Origin: Pseudomonas inefficax
Lineage (GTDB): Bacteria; Pseudomonadota; Gammaproteobacteria; Pseudomonadales; Pseudomonadaceae
Direction: 5' to 3'
DNA length: 64,000 nt
Assembly: GCF_900277125.1 (NCBI RefSeq)
Contig: NZ_OPYN01000123.1
Span: forward strand, 55,908-119,907
Shown here: one piece after another, positions 1 through 10,200 of the stretch
How positions within the stretch are numbered: the stretch's first letter is position 1
Layout of the letters: each line of letters starts with the position of its first letter
Translations under genes and position numbers: made by a program
The notes under the pieces: generated by a model
Database searches by the model: none
What the model saw: the letters and a program-made list of their open reading frames with translations, nothing else
What the model was told of the DNA's origin: nothing

Positions 1-95
1 ACCTGGCACAGTTCCTGTATCGCAACCGTCACATGCACACCTGCTGTACCAAAGCGTGCGAAAACGATAAGAACAACAACCGTGGAGGTCTGACC

Positions 96-1661
96 TTGAA
101 GACGACTCGACTCCGGCGGCATGCGGGCAAACTGGCGCTGGTCGCCGCCGCGCTGCTGAGCACCCAGGCCATGGCGGCCGAGCAGGGCCCGAGCCTGTTG
201 CAGAACAAGTGCATGGGGTGCCATATCCCCGAAGGCAACGACACCTACAGCCGTATCAGCCACCAGCGCAAGACGCCGGAAGGCTGGCTGATGAGCATCG
301 CCCGCATGCAGGTGATGCATGGGTTGCAGATCAGCGACGACGACCGCCGCACCCTGGTCAAGTACCTGGCCGACAAGCAGGGCCTGGCGCCCAGCGAAAC
401 CGATGGCGTGCGTTATGCCATGGAGCGCCGGCTGAACACCGTCGAGCAGTTCGACACCCAGCTCAGCGAAACCTGTGGCCGCTGCCACTCCGGTGCCCGC
501 GTCGCCTTGCAGCGGCGCCCGGCCAAGGAATGGGAACACCTGGTCAACTTCCATCTCGGCCAGTGGCCGTCCCTCGAATACCAGGCCCAGGCGCGTGACC
601 GCGACTGGCTGCCGATCGCTCTGCAGCAGGTGGTGCCGGACCTGGCCAAGCGCTACCCGCTGGAAAGCGCGGCGTGGGCCGAATGGCAGAAGGCCAGGCC
701 CAAGGCCGATGCGCTGCCGGGCCAGTGGGCATTCAGCGGCCACATGCTGGCAAAGGGCGATGTGCGCGGGGTGATGAGCGTCACGCCTGACCAGGGCGAC
801 ACCTTCAAGGTCGAGGTCAAGGGCGCTTATGCCGACGGCACGCCGTTCAATGGCAGCGGTTCGGCGATCCTCTACAACGGCTATGAATGGCGTGGCAACG
901 TCAAGGTCGGCGACGCCAACCTGCGTCAGGTGTTCGCCGCGCTGGATGGCGAAATGAAGGGCCGCATGTTCGAGGCCGAGCACGATGAGCGTGGCCTGGA
1001 CTTCACCGCGGTGAAGGAGGGCAAGGCGCGCCTGCTGGCGGTACAACCGGCATTCATCAAGGCCGGTGGCGAAAGCGAGATCACCTTGGTCGGCAGCGGC
1101 CTGTCCGGCAAACCGGACCTGGGCGCTGGCGTGGAAGTGACCGAGGTGCTGGAGCAGACCCCGACCCTGGTACGGGTGAAGGCCCGCGCCGCGGCCGATG
1201 CCAAGCCTGGGCAACGCGAGGTCGCGGTAGGTGCGCTCAAGGGCGTCAACCTGGCGGTGTACGACAAGGTCGAGGAAGTGAAAGTGGTGCCGGCGTTCTC
1301 CATCGCCCGCATCGGCGAAAACGGCGCCTCGGTGCCCAAGGTGCAGGGCCGCTTCGAGGCCGAAGCCTGGGGCAAGGACGCCAATGGCCAGCCGCTGCGC
1401 ATCGGCTACCTGCCGGCCAGCTGGAAGGTCGAGCCGTTCAACGAGCGCGCGGTCGAGGACGAAGACGTCAAGTTCGCCGGCAAGATGCAGGCCGATGGTG
1501 TGTTCGTGCCAGGCGGTGCTGGCCCCAACCCCGAGCGCAAGATGATGACCAACAACGCCGGCAACCTGAAGGTCATCGCCACCCTGGCCGACGGTGGCCA
1601 GACGGGCGAAGGGCACATGATCGTCACCGTACAGCGCTGGAACAACCCGCCGCTGCCGTAA
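96..1661 (+). CDS. qhpA: Quinohemoprotein amine dehydrogenase alpha subunit (diheme)
   Basis: This is the diheme subunit of the periplasmic enzyme that oxidises primary amines to aldehydes and ammonia and passes electrons through its hemes. I chose the TTG start at 96 because GGAGGT at 84-89 precedes it by 6 nt and the protein then begins with a normal Sec signal peptide (basic MKTTRLRRH, hydrophobic core, AMA-AEQ cleavage region). An ATG at 33 is in frame but would put 21 hydrophilic residues before the signal. Two CxxCH heme-c sites are visible, CMGCH at residues 39-43 and CGRCH at about 127-131. The long beta-rich C-terminal part fits the 60-kDa family, giving 521 aa. The maturase, gamma and beta genes follow in the same direction. 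The promoter probably lies mostly upstream of the window. Confidence 0.93.
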   Translation: MKTTRLRRHAGKLALVAAALLSTQAMAAEQGPSLLQNKCMGCHIPEGNDTYSRISHQRKTPEGWLMSIARMQVMHGLQISDDDRRTLVKYLADKQGLAPSETDGVRYAMERRLNTVEQFDTQLSETCGRCHSGARVALQRRPAKEWEHLVNFHLGQWPSLEYQAQARDRDWLPIALQQVVPDLAKRYPLESAAWAEWQKARPKADALPGQWAFSGHMLAKGDVRGVMSVTPDQGDTFKVEVKGAYADGTPFNGSGSAILYNGYEWRGNVKVGDANLRQVFAALDGEMKGRMFEAEHDERGLDFTAVKEGKARLLAVQPAFIKAGGESEITLVGSGLSGKPDLGAGVEVTEVLEQTPTLVRVKARAAADAKPGQREVAVGALKGVNLAVYDKVEEVKVVPAFSIARIGENGASVPKVQGRFEAEAWGKDANGQPLRIGYLPASWKVEPFNERAVEDEDVKFAGKMQADGVFVPGGAGPNPERKMMTNNAGNLKVIATLADGGQTGEGHMIVTVQRWNNPPLP

Positions 1662-1710
1662 CGGCAGGTGGCTTACGGTTTTCCAACGCATCGATTATCG
1701 GGAGGTCGCC

Positions 1711-3141
1711 ATGGGCGCGCTACTGAACCTGGTCGAACGCAACCTGCATGAAGTGCAGGTCGACGCCGACCGCATGCTGTTCCATATCCCCAGCAGTTCG
1801 CTGTTCACCGCCGACGCGGTGACCGGCGGCATCATCGACACCCTGCGCCAGCAAGGCTGCTCGGCCGAGGAGCTGATGCAGCGCCTTGGCCAGCAGTTTG
1901 CCGGCAGCGATATCCAGGACACCCTGCGCGAGCTGATCGCGCTGGAACTGGTCAGCGACGGCTCGCCGCTGACCCCGGAAATCGCCCTCAAGCAGGTCGA
2001 ACGCACGGCACTGAACACCGTGGTGCTGAACGTCAACACCGGCTGTAACCTCAGCTGCACCTACTGCTACAAGGAAGACCTGGACAAACCGTCCGCAGGC
2101 AAGAAGATGAGTACCGCCACCGCCGAGGCTTCGGTGGAGATGCTGCTCAAGGAGTCGCCCGACGAGCAGCGTTACAGCGTGGTGTTCTTTGGTGGCGAGC
2201 CGCTGTCCAATCGGCCACTGATCGAGCACATGGTCGCCTACTGCGAGCGGCGCTTCGCCGAGGCCGGCAAGCAGGTGGAGTTCATCATGACCACCAATGC
2301 CACCTTGCTTACCGAAGAGATCGTCGACTGGCTCAACGCCCACCGCTTCGGCCTGTCGATCAGCATCGACGGCCCCAAGACCGTGCACGACCGCAACCGC
2401 ATCACCGTGGGCGGGCAGGGCACCTATGACGTGGTACGGCGCAAGGTCGACATGCTGCTGTCGCGCTACCACAGCCGCCCGGTGGGCGCGCGGGTCACGC
2501 TGACCCGTGGCATCACCGACGTCGAGACCATCTGGAACCACCTGTTCAATGAACTGGGCTTCGCTGAAGTCGGCTTTGCCCCGGTCACCTCCGGTGACAT
2601 GGCCAACTTCAACCTCACCGGCGAAGAACTGGTGCAGGTGTTCGCCAACATGAAGGCGCTGGGCCGGCGCTACCTGGAGGCGGCGCTGGAGCACCGCAAC
2701 ATCGGCTTCTCCAACCTGCACCAGCTGATCACCGACATTCACGAAGGCCACAAGAAGGCCCTACCGTGCGGCGCCGGGTTGAAGATGCTGGCCGTGGACC
2801 ATGAGGGCGAGCTGAACCTGTGCCACCGCTTCACCGGCTCCAGCCTGCCGACCTTCGGCAACGTGCACCAGGGCGTGAAGCAGGCACAGCTCAATGACTT
2901 CCTGTCGCAGCGCCTGGACCGCAGCAACACCGGCTGCGAGAGCTGCCGCATCCGCAACCTGTGCTCCGGCGGCTGCTACCACGAAAGCTATGCCCGCTAT
3001 GGCGACCCGCAGCACCCGACCTACCACTATTGCGAACTGATGCGCGACTGGGTCGACTTCGGCATCGAAGTCTACAGCCGCATCATGGCCGCCAACCCGG
3101 CCTTCATCGATCGCTACATCACCCCGCGGAAGGCGCACTGA
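1711..3141 (+). CDS. qhpD: Radical SAM/SPASM maturase of amine dehydrogenase gamma subunit
   Basis: QhpD is the radical S-adenosylmethionine enzyme that forms the intra-peptide Cys-to-Asp/Glu thioether bonds in the gamma subunit before export. The radical SAM cluster motif CNLSCTYC is at residues 112-119 (C112, C116, C119), followed by the GGEPL motif. The C-terminal third carries SPASM-type cysteines (PCGAG, NLCH, the CESC...CSGGC cluster, YHYC) for auxiliary iron-sulfur clusters. The length is 476 aa. GGGAGG at about 1700-1705 precedes the ATG. It ends 1 nt before the qhpC start, so translation is probably coupled to that of its substrate. The N-terminal 100 residues resemble a peptide-binding RRE-like region, which I infer rather than see as a motif. 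Confidence 0.93.
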   Translation: MGALLNLVERNLHEVQVDADRMLFHIPSSSLFTADAVTGGIIDTLRQQGCSAEELMQRLGQQFAGSDIQDTLRELIALELVSDGSPLTPEIALKQVERTALNTVVLNVNTGCNLSCTYCYKEDLDKPSAGKKMSTATAEASVEMLLKESPDEQRYSVVFFGGEPLSNRPLIEHMVAYCERRFAEAGKQVEFIMTTNATLLTEEIVDWLNAHRFGLSISIDGPKTVHDRNRITVGGQGTYDVVRRKVDMLLSRYHSRPVGARVTLTRGITDVETIWNHLFNELGFAEVGFAPVTSGDMANFNLTGEELVQVFANMKALGRRYLEAALEHRNIGFSNLHQLITDIHEGHKKALPCGAGLKMLAVDHEGELNLCHRFTGSSLPTFGNVHQGVKQAQLNDFLSQRLDRSNTGCESCRIRNLCSGGCYHESYARYGDPQHPTYHYCELMRDWVDFGIEVYSRIMAANPAFIDRYITPRKAH

Positions 3142-3142
3142 C

Positions 3143-3466
3143 ATGAAGCACTTGAAGCCCCTGAACAACAAGGCGCGCATCCTCGAGCAGGCCGCCGCCG
3201 AAGACCGCGTCGAAGAAGTCATGGCCATGAGCGCAGTGGCGGGCTGCACCGCTACCACCGACCCGGGCTGGGAAGTGGACGCCTTTGGTGGCGTGAGCTC
3301 GCTGTGCCAGCCGATGGAGGCCGACCTGTATGGCTGCTCCGACCCTTGCTGGTGGCCGGCCCAGGTGCCGGACATGATGAGCACCTACCAGGACTGGAAC
3401 GCCCAGGCGAGCAACTCTGCTGAAGACTGGCGCAACCTCGGCACTGTGTTCCCGAAAGACAAGTGA
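3143..3466 (+). CDS. qhpC: Quinohemoprotein amine dehydrogenase gamma subunit (CTQ peptide)
   Basis: This 107-aa peptide becomes the catalytic gamma subunit carrying cysteine tryptophylquinone (CTQ). If a 28-residue leader is removed, every modified residue known for the family falls in place: Cys7-Glu16 (C35/E44 of the precursor), Cys27-Asp33 (C55/D61), Cys41-Asp49 (C69/D77), and the CTQ pair Cys37-Trp43 (C65/W71). The leader is hydrophilic ([10 protein letters not shown]...), not a Sec signal, as expected for a peptide that is modified in the cytoplasm and exported by a dedicated route. The leader protease, exporter and tryptophan hydroxylase genes (qhpE, qhpF, qhpG) are not in the window and presumably lie upstream. 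Confidence 0.95.
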   Translation: MKHLKPLNNKARILEQAAAEDRVEEVMAMSAVAGCTATTDPGWEVDAFGGVSSLCQPMEADLYGCSDPCWWPAQVPDMMSTYQDWNAQASNSAEDWRNLGTVFPKDK

Positions 3467-3498
3467 CCGGCCCAACAAGAATGACAAGGGGAAACCGC

Positions 3499-4620
3499 AT
3501 GAAAGCTGGACGCTGCGCGTCACTCGCGCTCACCATCGCCGCCACGGCCTGTGCCGGGCTGGTACAGGCCGCCGACACCGGGCCGGCGCTGAAGGCTGGC
3601 CACGAATACATGATCGTGACCAACTACCCGAACAACCTGCATGTGGTCGATGTGGCCAGTGACTCGGTGTACAAGAGCTGCGCGATGCCGGACAAGTTCG
3701 GCCCAGGCACCGCGATGATGGCGCCGGACAACCGCACCGCCTACGTACTCAACAACCACTACGGCGATATCTACGGCATCGACCTGGACACCTGCAAGAA
3801 CACCTTCCACGCCAACCTGTCCAGTGTGCCGGGTGAGGTGGGCCGGTCGATGTACTCGTTCGCCATCAGCCCGGACGGCAAGGAAGTGTATGCCACGGTC
3901 AACCCGACCCAGCGCCTGAACGACCACTACGTGGTCAAGCCACCGCGGCTGGAAGTGTTCAGCACCGCCGATGGCCTGGAGGCCAAGCCGGTGCGCACCT
4001 TCCCGATGCCGCGCCAGGTGTACCTGATGCGTGCTGCGGACGATGGCAGCCTGTACGTCGCCGGGCCGGACATCTACAAGATGGATGTGAACACCGGCAA
4101 GTACACGGTGGCCTTGCCGCTGCGCAACTGGAACCGCAAAGGCTACAGCGCCCCGGACGTGCTGTACTTCTGGCCGCACCAGAGCGCGCGCCACGAGTTC
4201 TCGATGCTGTACACCATTGCCAGGTTCAAGGATGACAAGCAGGACCCGGCGACTGCCGATCTGCTGTATGGCTACCTGAGCGTCGACCTGAAGACCGGCA
4301 AGACCCACACCCAGGAATTTGCCGACCTGACCGAGCTGTACTTCACCGGGCTGCGTTCGCCAAAAGACCCGAACCAGATCTACGGCGTGCTCAACCGCCT
4401 GGCCAAGTACGACCTGAAACAGCGCAAGCTGATCAAGGCGGCGAATCTGGACCACACTTACTACTGCGTGGCCTTCGACAAGAAGGGCGACAAGTTGTAC
4501 CTGGGCGGCACCTTCAACGACCTGGCGGTGTTCAACCCGGATACGCTGGAGAAGGTGAAGAACATCAAGTTGCCGGGTGGTGACATGTCCACCACCACGC
4601 CGCAGGTGTTCATCCGTTAA
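3499..4620 (+). CDS. qhpB: Quinohemoprotein amine dehydrogenase beta subunit (beta-propeller)
   Basis: This is the beta subunit, a seven-bladed propeller that packs against alpha and gamma in the periplasm. I start it at ATG 3499 (373 aa): AAGGGGA at 3486-3492 is well placed, and translation then begins with MKAGRCASLALTIAATACAG, a signal peptide ending near VQAAD. The in-frame ATG at 3463 overlaps the end of qhpC and would hide the signal. Propeller-type repeats are visible (DVASDSVYKSC, AISPDGKEVYATV, AFDKKGDKLYLGG, FNPDTLEKVKNI). It is the last gene of the qhpADCB block, and a REP inverted pair follows 10 nt later. Confidence 0.93.
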   Translation: MKAGRCASLALTIAATACAGLVQAADTGPALKAGHEYMIVTNYPNNLHVVDVASDSVYKSCAMPDKFGPGTAMMAPDNRTAYVLNNHYGDIYGIDLDTCKNTFHANLSSVPGEVGRSMYSFAISPDGKEVYATVNPTQRLNDHYVVKPPRLEVFSTADGLEAKPVRTFPMPRQVYLMRAADDGSLYVAGPDIYKMDVNTGKYTVALPLRNWNRKGYSAPDVLYFWPHQSARHEFSMLYTIARFKDDKQDPATADLLYGYLSVDLKTGKTHTQEFADLTELYFTGLRSPKDPNQIYGVLNRLAKYDLKQRKLIKAANLDHTYYCVAFDKKGDKLYLGGTFNDLAVFNPDTLEKVKNIKLPGGDMSTTTPQVFIR

Positions 4621-4630
4621 ACCGGTGCTG

Positions 4631-4723
4631 GCTTCTTCGCGGGCTTGCCCGCTCCCACAGGGAAAGCATAGGCCTTGAAACCTGTGTGGTACCTGTGGGA
4701 GCGGGCGAGCCCGCGAAGAGGCC
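4631..4723. repeat. REP inverted pair
   Basis: Two REP copies face each other (4631-4661 and 4692-4723) with the P. putida-type core GCGGGCTTGCCCGC flanked by CTCCCACAGG. They separate qhpB from the acyl-CoA ligase. A REP pair can fold as a long hairpin and may stabilise or end the qhp transcript, but no U-tract follows. Confidence 0.85.
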
Positions 4724-4758
4724 GGTACAGACAGCACAAGAACAACAAGAGACCGCCC

Positions 4759-6432
4759 ATGCCCCAGCCAAGCTACTCCCAGGGCAACCAGGACAAACCC
4801 CTGCTTACCCAGTGCATCGGCGACGCCTTCGACACCACCGTCGCCCGCTTCCCTGACCGCGAAGCCCTGGTAGTCCGCCACCAGGCCCTGCGCTACACCT
4901 GGCAGCAACTGGCCGAAGCCGTCGACCAGCATGCCCGTGCGCTGATGGCCCTGGGCGTGCAGCCCGGTGATCGCCTCGGCATCTGGGCGCCCAACTGCGC
5001 AGAGTGGTGCATCACCCAGTTCGCCAGCGCCAAGGTGGGCGCGATCCTGGTCAACATCAACCCAGCCTACCGCTCCAGCGAACTGGACTACGCCCTCGGC
5101 CAGTCCGGCTGCCGCTGGGTGATCTGTGCCGACGCGTTCAAGACCTCCGACTACCACGCCATGCTGCTGGGCCTGGTCCCGGGCCTGGCCGCTGGCCAGC
5201 CGGGCGCCCTGATCTGCGAACGCTTCCCTGAACTGCGTGGTGTGGTCAGCCTGGCCGTCGCGCCTCCGCCGGGCTTTCTTGCCTGGCACGACCTGCAGGC
5301 CCGTGCCGCGGCCGTCAGCCGCGAAGCCCTTGCCGAGCGCCAGGCGCAGTTGCACTGCGACGACCCGATCAATATCCAGTACACCTCGGGCACCACTGGT
5401 TTCCCGAAAGGCGCCACCCTTAGCCACAGCAACATCCTCAACAACGGCTACATGGTCGGTGAAAGCCTGGGCTTGACCGAGCATGACCGGCTGGTGGTGC
5501 CGGTGCCGCTGTACCACTGCTTTGGCATGGTCATGGCCAACCTCGGCTGCATGACCCACGGCAGCACCCTGATCTACCCCAACGACGCCTTCGACCCGCT
5601 GGCCACCCTGCGCGCCGTGGCGGAAGAAAAGGCCACTGCGTTGTATGGCGTGCCAACCATGTTCATCGCCGAGCTGGACCACCCCCAGCGTGGCGAGTTC
5701 GACCTGTCGAGCCTGCGCACCGGGATCATGGCCGGCGCAACCTGCCCGATCGAAGTGATGCGCCGGGTGATCGGCGAGATGCACATGGCCGAGGTGCAGA
5801 TTGCCTATGGCATGACCGAAACCAGCCCGGTGTCGCTGCAGACCGGTGCCAGCGACGACCTGGAGCGCCGCGTGACCAGCGTCGGGCGCACCCAGCCGCG
5901 GCTGGAGAACAAGGTGATCGATGCCGACGGCAACACCCTGCCGCGTGGCGAGATCGGCGAGCTGTGCACCCGGGGTTACAGCGTGATGCTGGGCTACTGG
6001 AACAACCCCAAGGCCACGGCCGAAAGCATCGATGAGGAAGGCTGGATGCACACCGGCGACCTGGCGGTGATGGACGAGCAGGGCTATGTGCGTATTGTCG
6101 GGCGCAGCAAGGACATGATCATTCGCGGCGGCGAGAACATCTACCCGCGCGAGCTGGAGGAGTTCTTCTTCACCCACCCGGCGGTAGCTGATGTGCAGGT
6201 GATTGGCGTGCCGTGCAGCAAGTACGGCGAAGAGATCGTGGCCTGGGTGCGGTTGCATCCGGGGCATACGGCCAGTGCGGAGGAACTGCGCGATTGGGCG
6301 AAGGCACGGATCGCGCACTTCAAGGTGCCCCGGTACTTCCGCTTTGTCGATGAGTTCCCGATGACGGTGACCGGCAAGGTGCAGAAGTTCCGCATGCGCG
6401 AGATCAGTGTCGAGGAGCTGTCTGCCGGGTGA
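4759..6432 (+). CDS. AMP-binding acyl-CoA ligase (fatty-acyl-CoA synthetase-like)
   Basis: A member of the ANL superfamily that activates a carboxylic acid as acyl-adenylate and then acyl-CoA. The phosphate-binding motif [11 protein letters not shown] lies near residue 208, YGMTETSP near 352, the hinge and A8 region [16 protein letters not shown] near 455, and the catalytic lysine motif [10 protein letters not shown] near the C terminus. I start it at ATG 4759 (557 aa); the reading frame is open back to 4675, but that part is translated REP sequence. It follows the qhp genes in the same direction, so it may activate the acid formed from the amine via the aldehyde. No aldehyde dehydrogenase is next to it, and a medium- or branched-chain acid is equally possible as substrate. 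Confidence 0.85.
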   Translation: MPQPSYSQGNQDKPLLTQCIGDAFDTTVARFPDREALVVRHQALRYTWQQLAEAVDQHARALMALGVQPGDRLGIWAPNCAEWCITQFASAKVGAILVNINPAYRSSELDYALGQSGCRWVICADAFKTSDYHAMLLGLVPGLAAGQPGALICERFPELRGVVSLAVAPPPGFLAWHDLQARAAAVSREALAERQAQLHCDDPINIQYTSGTTGFPKGATLSHSNILNNGYMVGESLGLTEHDRLVVPVPLYHCFGMVMANLGCMTHGSTLIYPNDAFDPLATLRAVAEEKATALYGVPTMFIAELDHPQRGEFDLSSLRTGIMAGATCPIEVMRRVIGEMHMAEVQIAYGMTETSPVSLQTGASDDLERRVTSVGRTQPRLENKVIDADGNTLPRGEIGELCTRGYSVMLGYWNNPKATAESIDEEGWMHTGDLAVMDEQGYVRIVGRSKDMIIRGGENIYPRELEEFFFTHPAVADVQVIGVPCSKYGEEIVAWVRLHPGHTASAEELRDWAKARIAHFKVPRYFRFVDEFPMTVTGKVQKFRMREISVEELSAG

Positions 6433-6447
6433 TGTGTCGCCTGTGCT

Positions 6448-6628
6448 GGCCTCTTCGCGGGTAAACCCGCTCCCACAGGTACTGCACAGGCCTCAAGGGC
6501 AGTGAAGAACCTGTGGGAGCGGCCTTGTGTCGCGAAAGGGCCGCAGAGCGGCCCCAGCAATTGATGCGTCACAGCTGAAATTCTGGGGCTGCTGCGCAGC
6601 CCTTTCGCGACGCGAGGCCGCTCCCACA
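6448..6628. repeat. REP single copy plus long inverted REP-type element
   Basis: A single REP (6448-6479) is followed by a larger palindrome (6510-6628). Its outer arms read TGTGGGAGCGGCCTTG and the reverse complement, and its inner arms are GGGCCGC / GCAGCCC. It separates the convergent acyl-CoA ligase and mobA genes and fills most of the gap. Confidence 0.8.
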
Positions 6629-6645
6629 ATGATCGCGCCAGGCAT

Positions 6646-7221
6646 TCAGCCTTGTAGTAATTCCGGGCTGTTGAAGTTGCTCAACCTGCGATCATCGTCG
6701 GCACACTCCAGCCCCTGCACCGCCTCGCGCAGCAAGGCCTTCTGCAAACTCCGCTCGCCCGCCGCCCAGGCCTGCTCCAGCACCGGCAATACCCGGCGTG
6801 GCAGCACGCTGAACATCGGCTGCCAGTACCCAGCCTGGCGCACCATGGCCGCACTGTCACTGGTCACCGCCAGCCGCAGCAGGTCCTCGATCAAACCCCG
6901 GTCGACCAGCGGTGCATCGCAGGCCAGCAGTACCACCCATTCATGCCGCGCCACCTTGAGCCCGGCAGTTACCCCTGCCAACGGCCCGGGGTAGTCCGCC
7001 TCGGCATCGCCCACCAACTGGTCGGCATACGCCCGGTAGGCATCCTGGTTTCGGTTGCAGGAAATCACCAGGTCATCGCTGAGCGGCCGTACCACGCGCT
7101 GCACATGCGCCACCAGCGGTTCGCCCTGCCAGTCGACCAGACCCTTGTCACGGCCGCCCATGCGCTGGCCGCGGCCACCGGCCAGAATGAGGATGGAGCA
7201 TGGGGGCAGGGCTTCAGGCAT
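6646..7221 (-). CDS. mobA: Molybdenum cofactor guanylyltransferase
   Basis: MobA transfers GMP to molybdopterin to give the bis-MGD cofactor used by formate dehydrogenase and nitrate reductase type enzymes. The nucleotide-binding signature LAGGRGQRMGGRDKG is at residues 13-27, and the metal-binding stretch DYPGPLAG and LLACDAPLV follow at normal spacing. The 191-aa length is typical. The ATG at 7221 lies directly after the T-tract of the terminator of the upstream efflux operon, and no Shine-Dalgarno sequence precedes it, so either the gene is poorly or atypically initiated or it is read from a promoter hidden in the efflux gene. No other in-frame ATG or GTG lies ahead of the LAGG motif. Confidence 0.92.
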   Translation of the reverse strand: MPEALPPCSILILAGGRGQRMGGRDKGLVDWQGEPLVAHVQRVVRPLSDDLVISCNRNQDAYRAYADQLVGDAEADYPGPLAGVTAGLKVARHEWVVLLACDAPLVDRGLIEDLLRLAVTSDSAAMVRQAGYWQPMFSVLPRRVLPVLEQAWAAGERSLQKALLREAVQGLECADDDRRLSNFNSPELLQG

Positions 7222-7222
7222 G

Positions 7223-7256
7223 AAAAAGGGTTCCGGGCAGTCATTGCCGAGAACCC
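7223..7256 (-). terminator. Rho-independent terminator of the RND efflux operon
   Basis: On the minus strand the arms GGGTTCTCGGCA and TGCCCGGAACCC pair at 11 of 12 positions around a 5-nt loop and are followed by TTTTTC. It lies 27 nt past the permease stop codon and abuts the mobA start codon. Confidence 0.8.
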
Positions 7257-7282
7257 TCCCATTTCACGCGGGGCTTGTCCAG

Positions 7283-10200
7283 TCAGCTGTCGCTGGTCAC
7301 GGTCTGCGTGTCGGCATTACCTGCCCGGCGCCGCCCGGCAAGGCGCATCACCACGACGAAGAACACCGGCACGAACACCACCGCCAGGGTGGCGCTGAGC
7401 ATGCCGCCGATCACCCCGGTGCCGATTGCCTGCTGGCTGGCCGAACTGGCGCCGCTGGCAATGGCCAGCGGTACCACGCCCAGGATGAACGCCAGCGAGG
7501 TCATCACGATCGGCCGCAGGCGCAGGCGCGCGGCCTGCACGGCGGCGTCGGCGGCATCGACGCCCTGGTCGACCAGGCTCTTGGCGAACTCGATGATCAG
7601 AATGGCATTCTTTGCCGACAGGCCGATCAGGGTGATCAGGCCAACCTTGAAGAACACGTCGTTGGGCATGCCGCGCAGGGTCACCGCCAGCACCGCACCG
7701 AGCACGCCCAGCGGTACTACCAGCAGTACCGCAGTGGGGATCGACCAGCTTTCGTACAGCGCTGCCAGGCACAGGAACACCACCAGCAACGACAGTGCCA
7801 TCAGCATCGGTGCCTGGCTGCCGGATAGCCGTTCCTGCAACGACAGGCCAGTCCATTCCAGACCGGCACCGGCCGGCAGTTGGGCCACCAGGCGCTCGAT
7901 TTCGGCCATGGCTTCGCCCGAACTGTAGCCGGCCGCCGGTTCGCCGGAAATCGACACCGCCGGATAGCCGTTGTAGCGGGTCAGCTGCACCGGGCCGCTG
8001 ACCCACCTGGCCTGGACGAAGGCGCCCAGTGGCACCATCTTGCCGCTGTCGTTGCGCACGTGGATCTGCAGCAGGTCTTCGACCTGGCTGCGCTGGTCGC
8101 CTTCGGCCTGCACCACCACCCGTTGCATGCGGCCCTGGTTGGGGAAGTCGTTGACGTAGCTGGAGCCCACGGCCACGTCCAGCACCGAGCCGATATCGGC
8201 GAACGATACGCCCAGGGCATTGGCCTGGCGGCGGTCGATTTCCAGCTGCACCTGCGGGCTTTCCGCCAGCGAGGCTTCGCGCACGTTGGTCAGCACCTTG
8301 CTCTTGCCGGCGTTGGCCAGCAGTTCGTCGCGCGCGGCCATCAGCTCAGCGTGGCCCATGCCGCCGCGGTCCTGCAGGCGGAACTCGAAGCCGGTCGACT
8401 CGCCAAGGCCGTCGATCGGCGGTGGCAGCACGGCGTAGGCCACGGCGTCCTTGAGCTGGGTGAAGGCCATGGTCGCGCGGTCAGCAATCGACTGGGCGCT
8501 GTCGTCGGCGCCGCGTTCGGACCAGTCCTTGAGCGTGGTGAAGGCCAGTGCCGCGTTCTGCCCGCTGCCCGAGAAGCTGAAACCCAGGATCAAGGTAGTG
8601 TTACCCACGCCCGGCTCTTCGGCGTTGTGCGCCTCGATCTGTGCCGCCACCTGTTCGGTGCGCATGCGGCTGGCGCCCGGCGGCAGCTGGATATCGGTGA
8701 TGGTGTAACCCTGATCTTCGGTGGGCAGGAACGCCGTGGGCAGCTGGCTGAAGCCATAGCCCAGCACCGCCAGCAGCACCGCGTATACCAGCAGGTAGCG
8801 GCCGCTGCGCTTGAGCGCCTGCATCACCCAGCGCTGGTAGCCGTTGCTCATGCCTTCGAAGCGGCGGTTGAACCAGCCGAAGAAGCCCTTGCGTTCGTGG
8901 TGCTCGCCCTTGGCTACCGGCTTGAGCAGGGTGGCACACAGCGCCGGGGTCAGGCTGAGGGCCAGGAACGCCGAGAACAGGATCGACACTGCCATCGACA
9001 GCGAGAACTGCTGGTAGATCACCCCTACCGAGCCTTGCATGAAGGCCATGGGCAGAAATACCGCCACCAGCACCAGGGTAATGCCGACGATCGCGCCGCT
9101 GATCTGGCCCATGGCCTTGCGCGTGGCCTCCTTGGGCGGCAGGCCTTCCTCGGCCATGATCCGCTCGACGTTTTCCACCACAACGATGGCGTCGTCGACC
9201 AGGATGCCGATGGCCAGCACCATGCCGAACAGGGTCAGCACGTTGACCGAGAAACCCATGGCCAGCATCACGGCGAAGGTACCCATCAGGGCCACCGGCA
9301 CCACCAGGGTCGGGATCAGGGTGTAGCGCAGGTTCTGCAGGAACAGGAACATCACCGCGAATACCAGCAGCATGGCTTCGAACAGGGTATTGATCACCTG
9401 TTCGATCGACACCTTGACGAATGGCGAGGTGTCGTAGGGGATGTCGTACTTGACGCCTTCCGGGAAGTAGCGCGCCAGCTCCTGCATCTTCGCCCGCACC
9501 AGGGTGGCGGTTTCCATGGCGTTGGCGCCCGGCGACAGCTGCACGCTGAAGGCGGTGGCCGGCTTGCCGTTCAGGCGCGTGCCGTATTGGTACTCCTGGG
9601 CACCGATCTCGACCCGTGCCACATCGCCGATGGTCACCGTGGAACCGTCCGGGTTGGCGCGCAGGACTATCCCGGCGAACTCCTCGGGGGTGCTCAGCTG
9701 GCCCTTGACCACCACGTTGGCGGTGATTTCCTGGGTGCCGCGGCTGGGCAGGTCGCCGATGCTGCCGGGGGCCACCTGGGCGTTCTGCGCGGCGATGGCC
9801 TCGGCCACGTCGTTGGGTGTTAGGTTGAAGCCGATCAGCTTGCGCGGGTCGATCCAGATGCGCATGGCGCGTTCCGAACCGTACAGCTGGGCCTTGCCGA
9901 CGCCCTTGAGGCGGCGGATTTCGTCCATCACGTTGCGCGCGAGGATATCCGACAGGGCGGTTTCATCGAGCTTGCCGTCTTCGGAGGTGAGGGTGGCCAG
10001 CAGCAAGAAGCCGGTGGAGACCTTTTCCACCTGCAGGCCTTGCTGGGTTACCGGGCGCGGCAGGCGCGACTCGACCACCTTCAGGCGGTTCTGCACGTCG
10101 ACCTGGGCCAGGTCCGGGTTGGTACCCGGGGCGAAGGTGGCGGTGATGGTGGCGCTGCCCAGGCTGCTCTGCGATTCGAAGTACAGCAGGTTATCGGCGC

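Noticed and set aside
3520..6318. Very long minus-strand open frame opposite qhpB and the acyl-CoA ligase
   Set aside because: It mirrors two well-supported genes and is a product of high-GC codon bias. Its protein has no recognisable domain and is His/Gln-rich, as antisense translations of such genes usually are.
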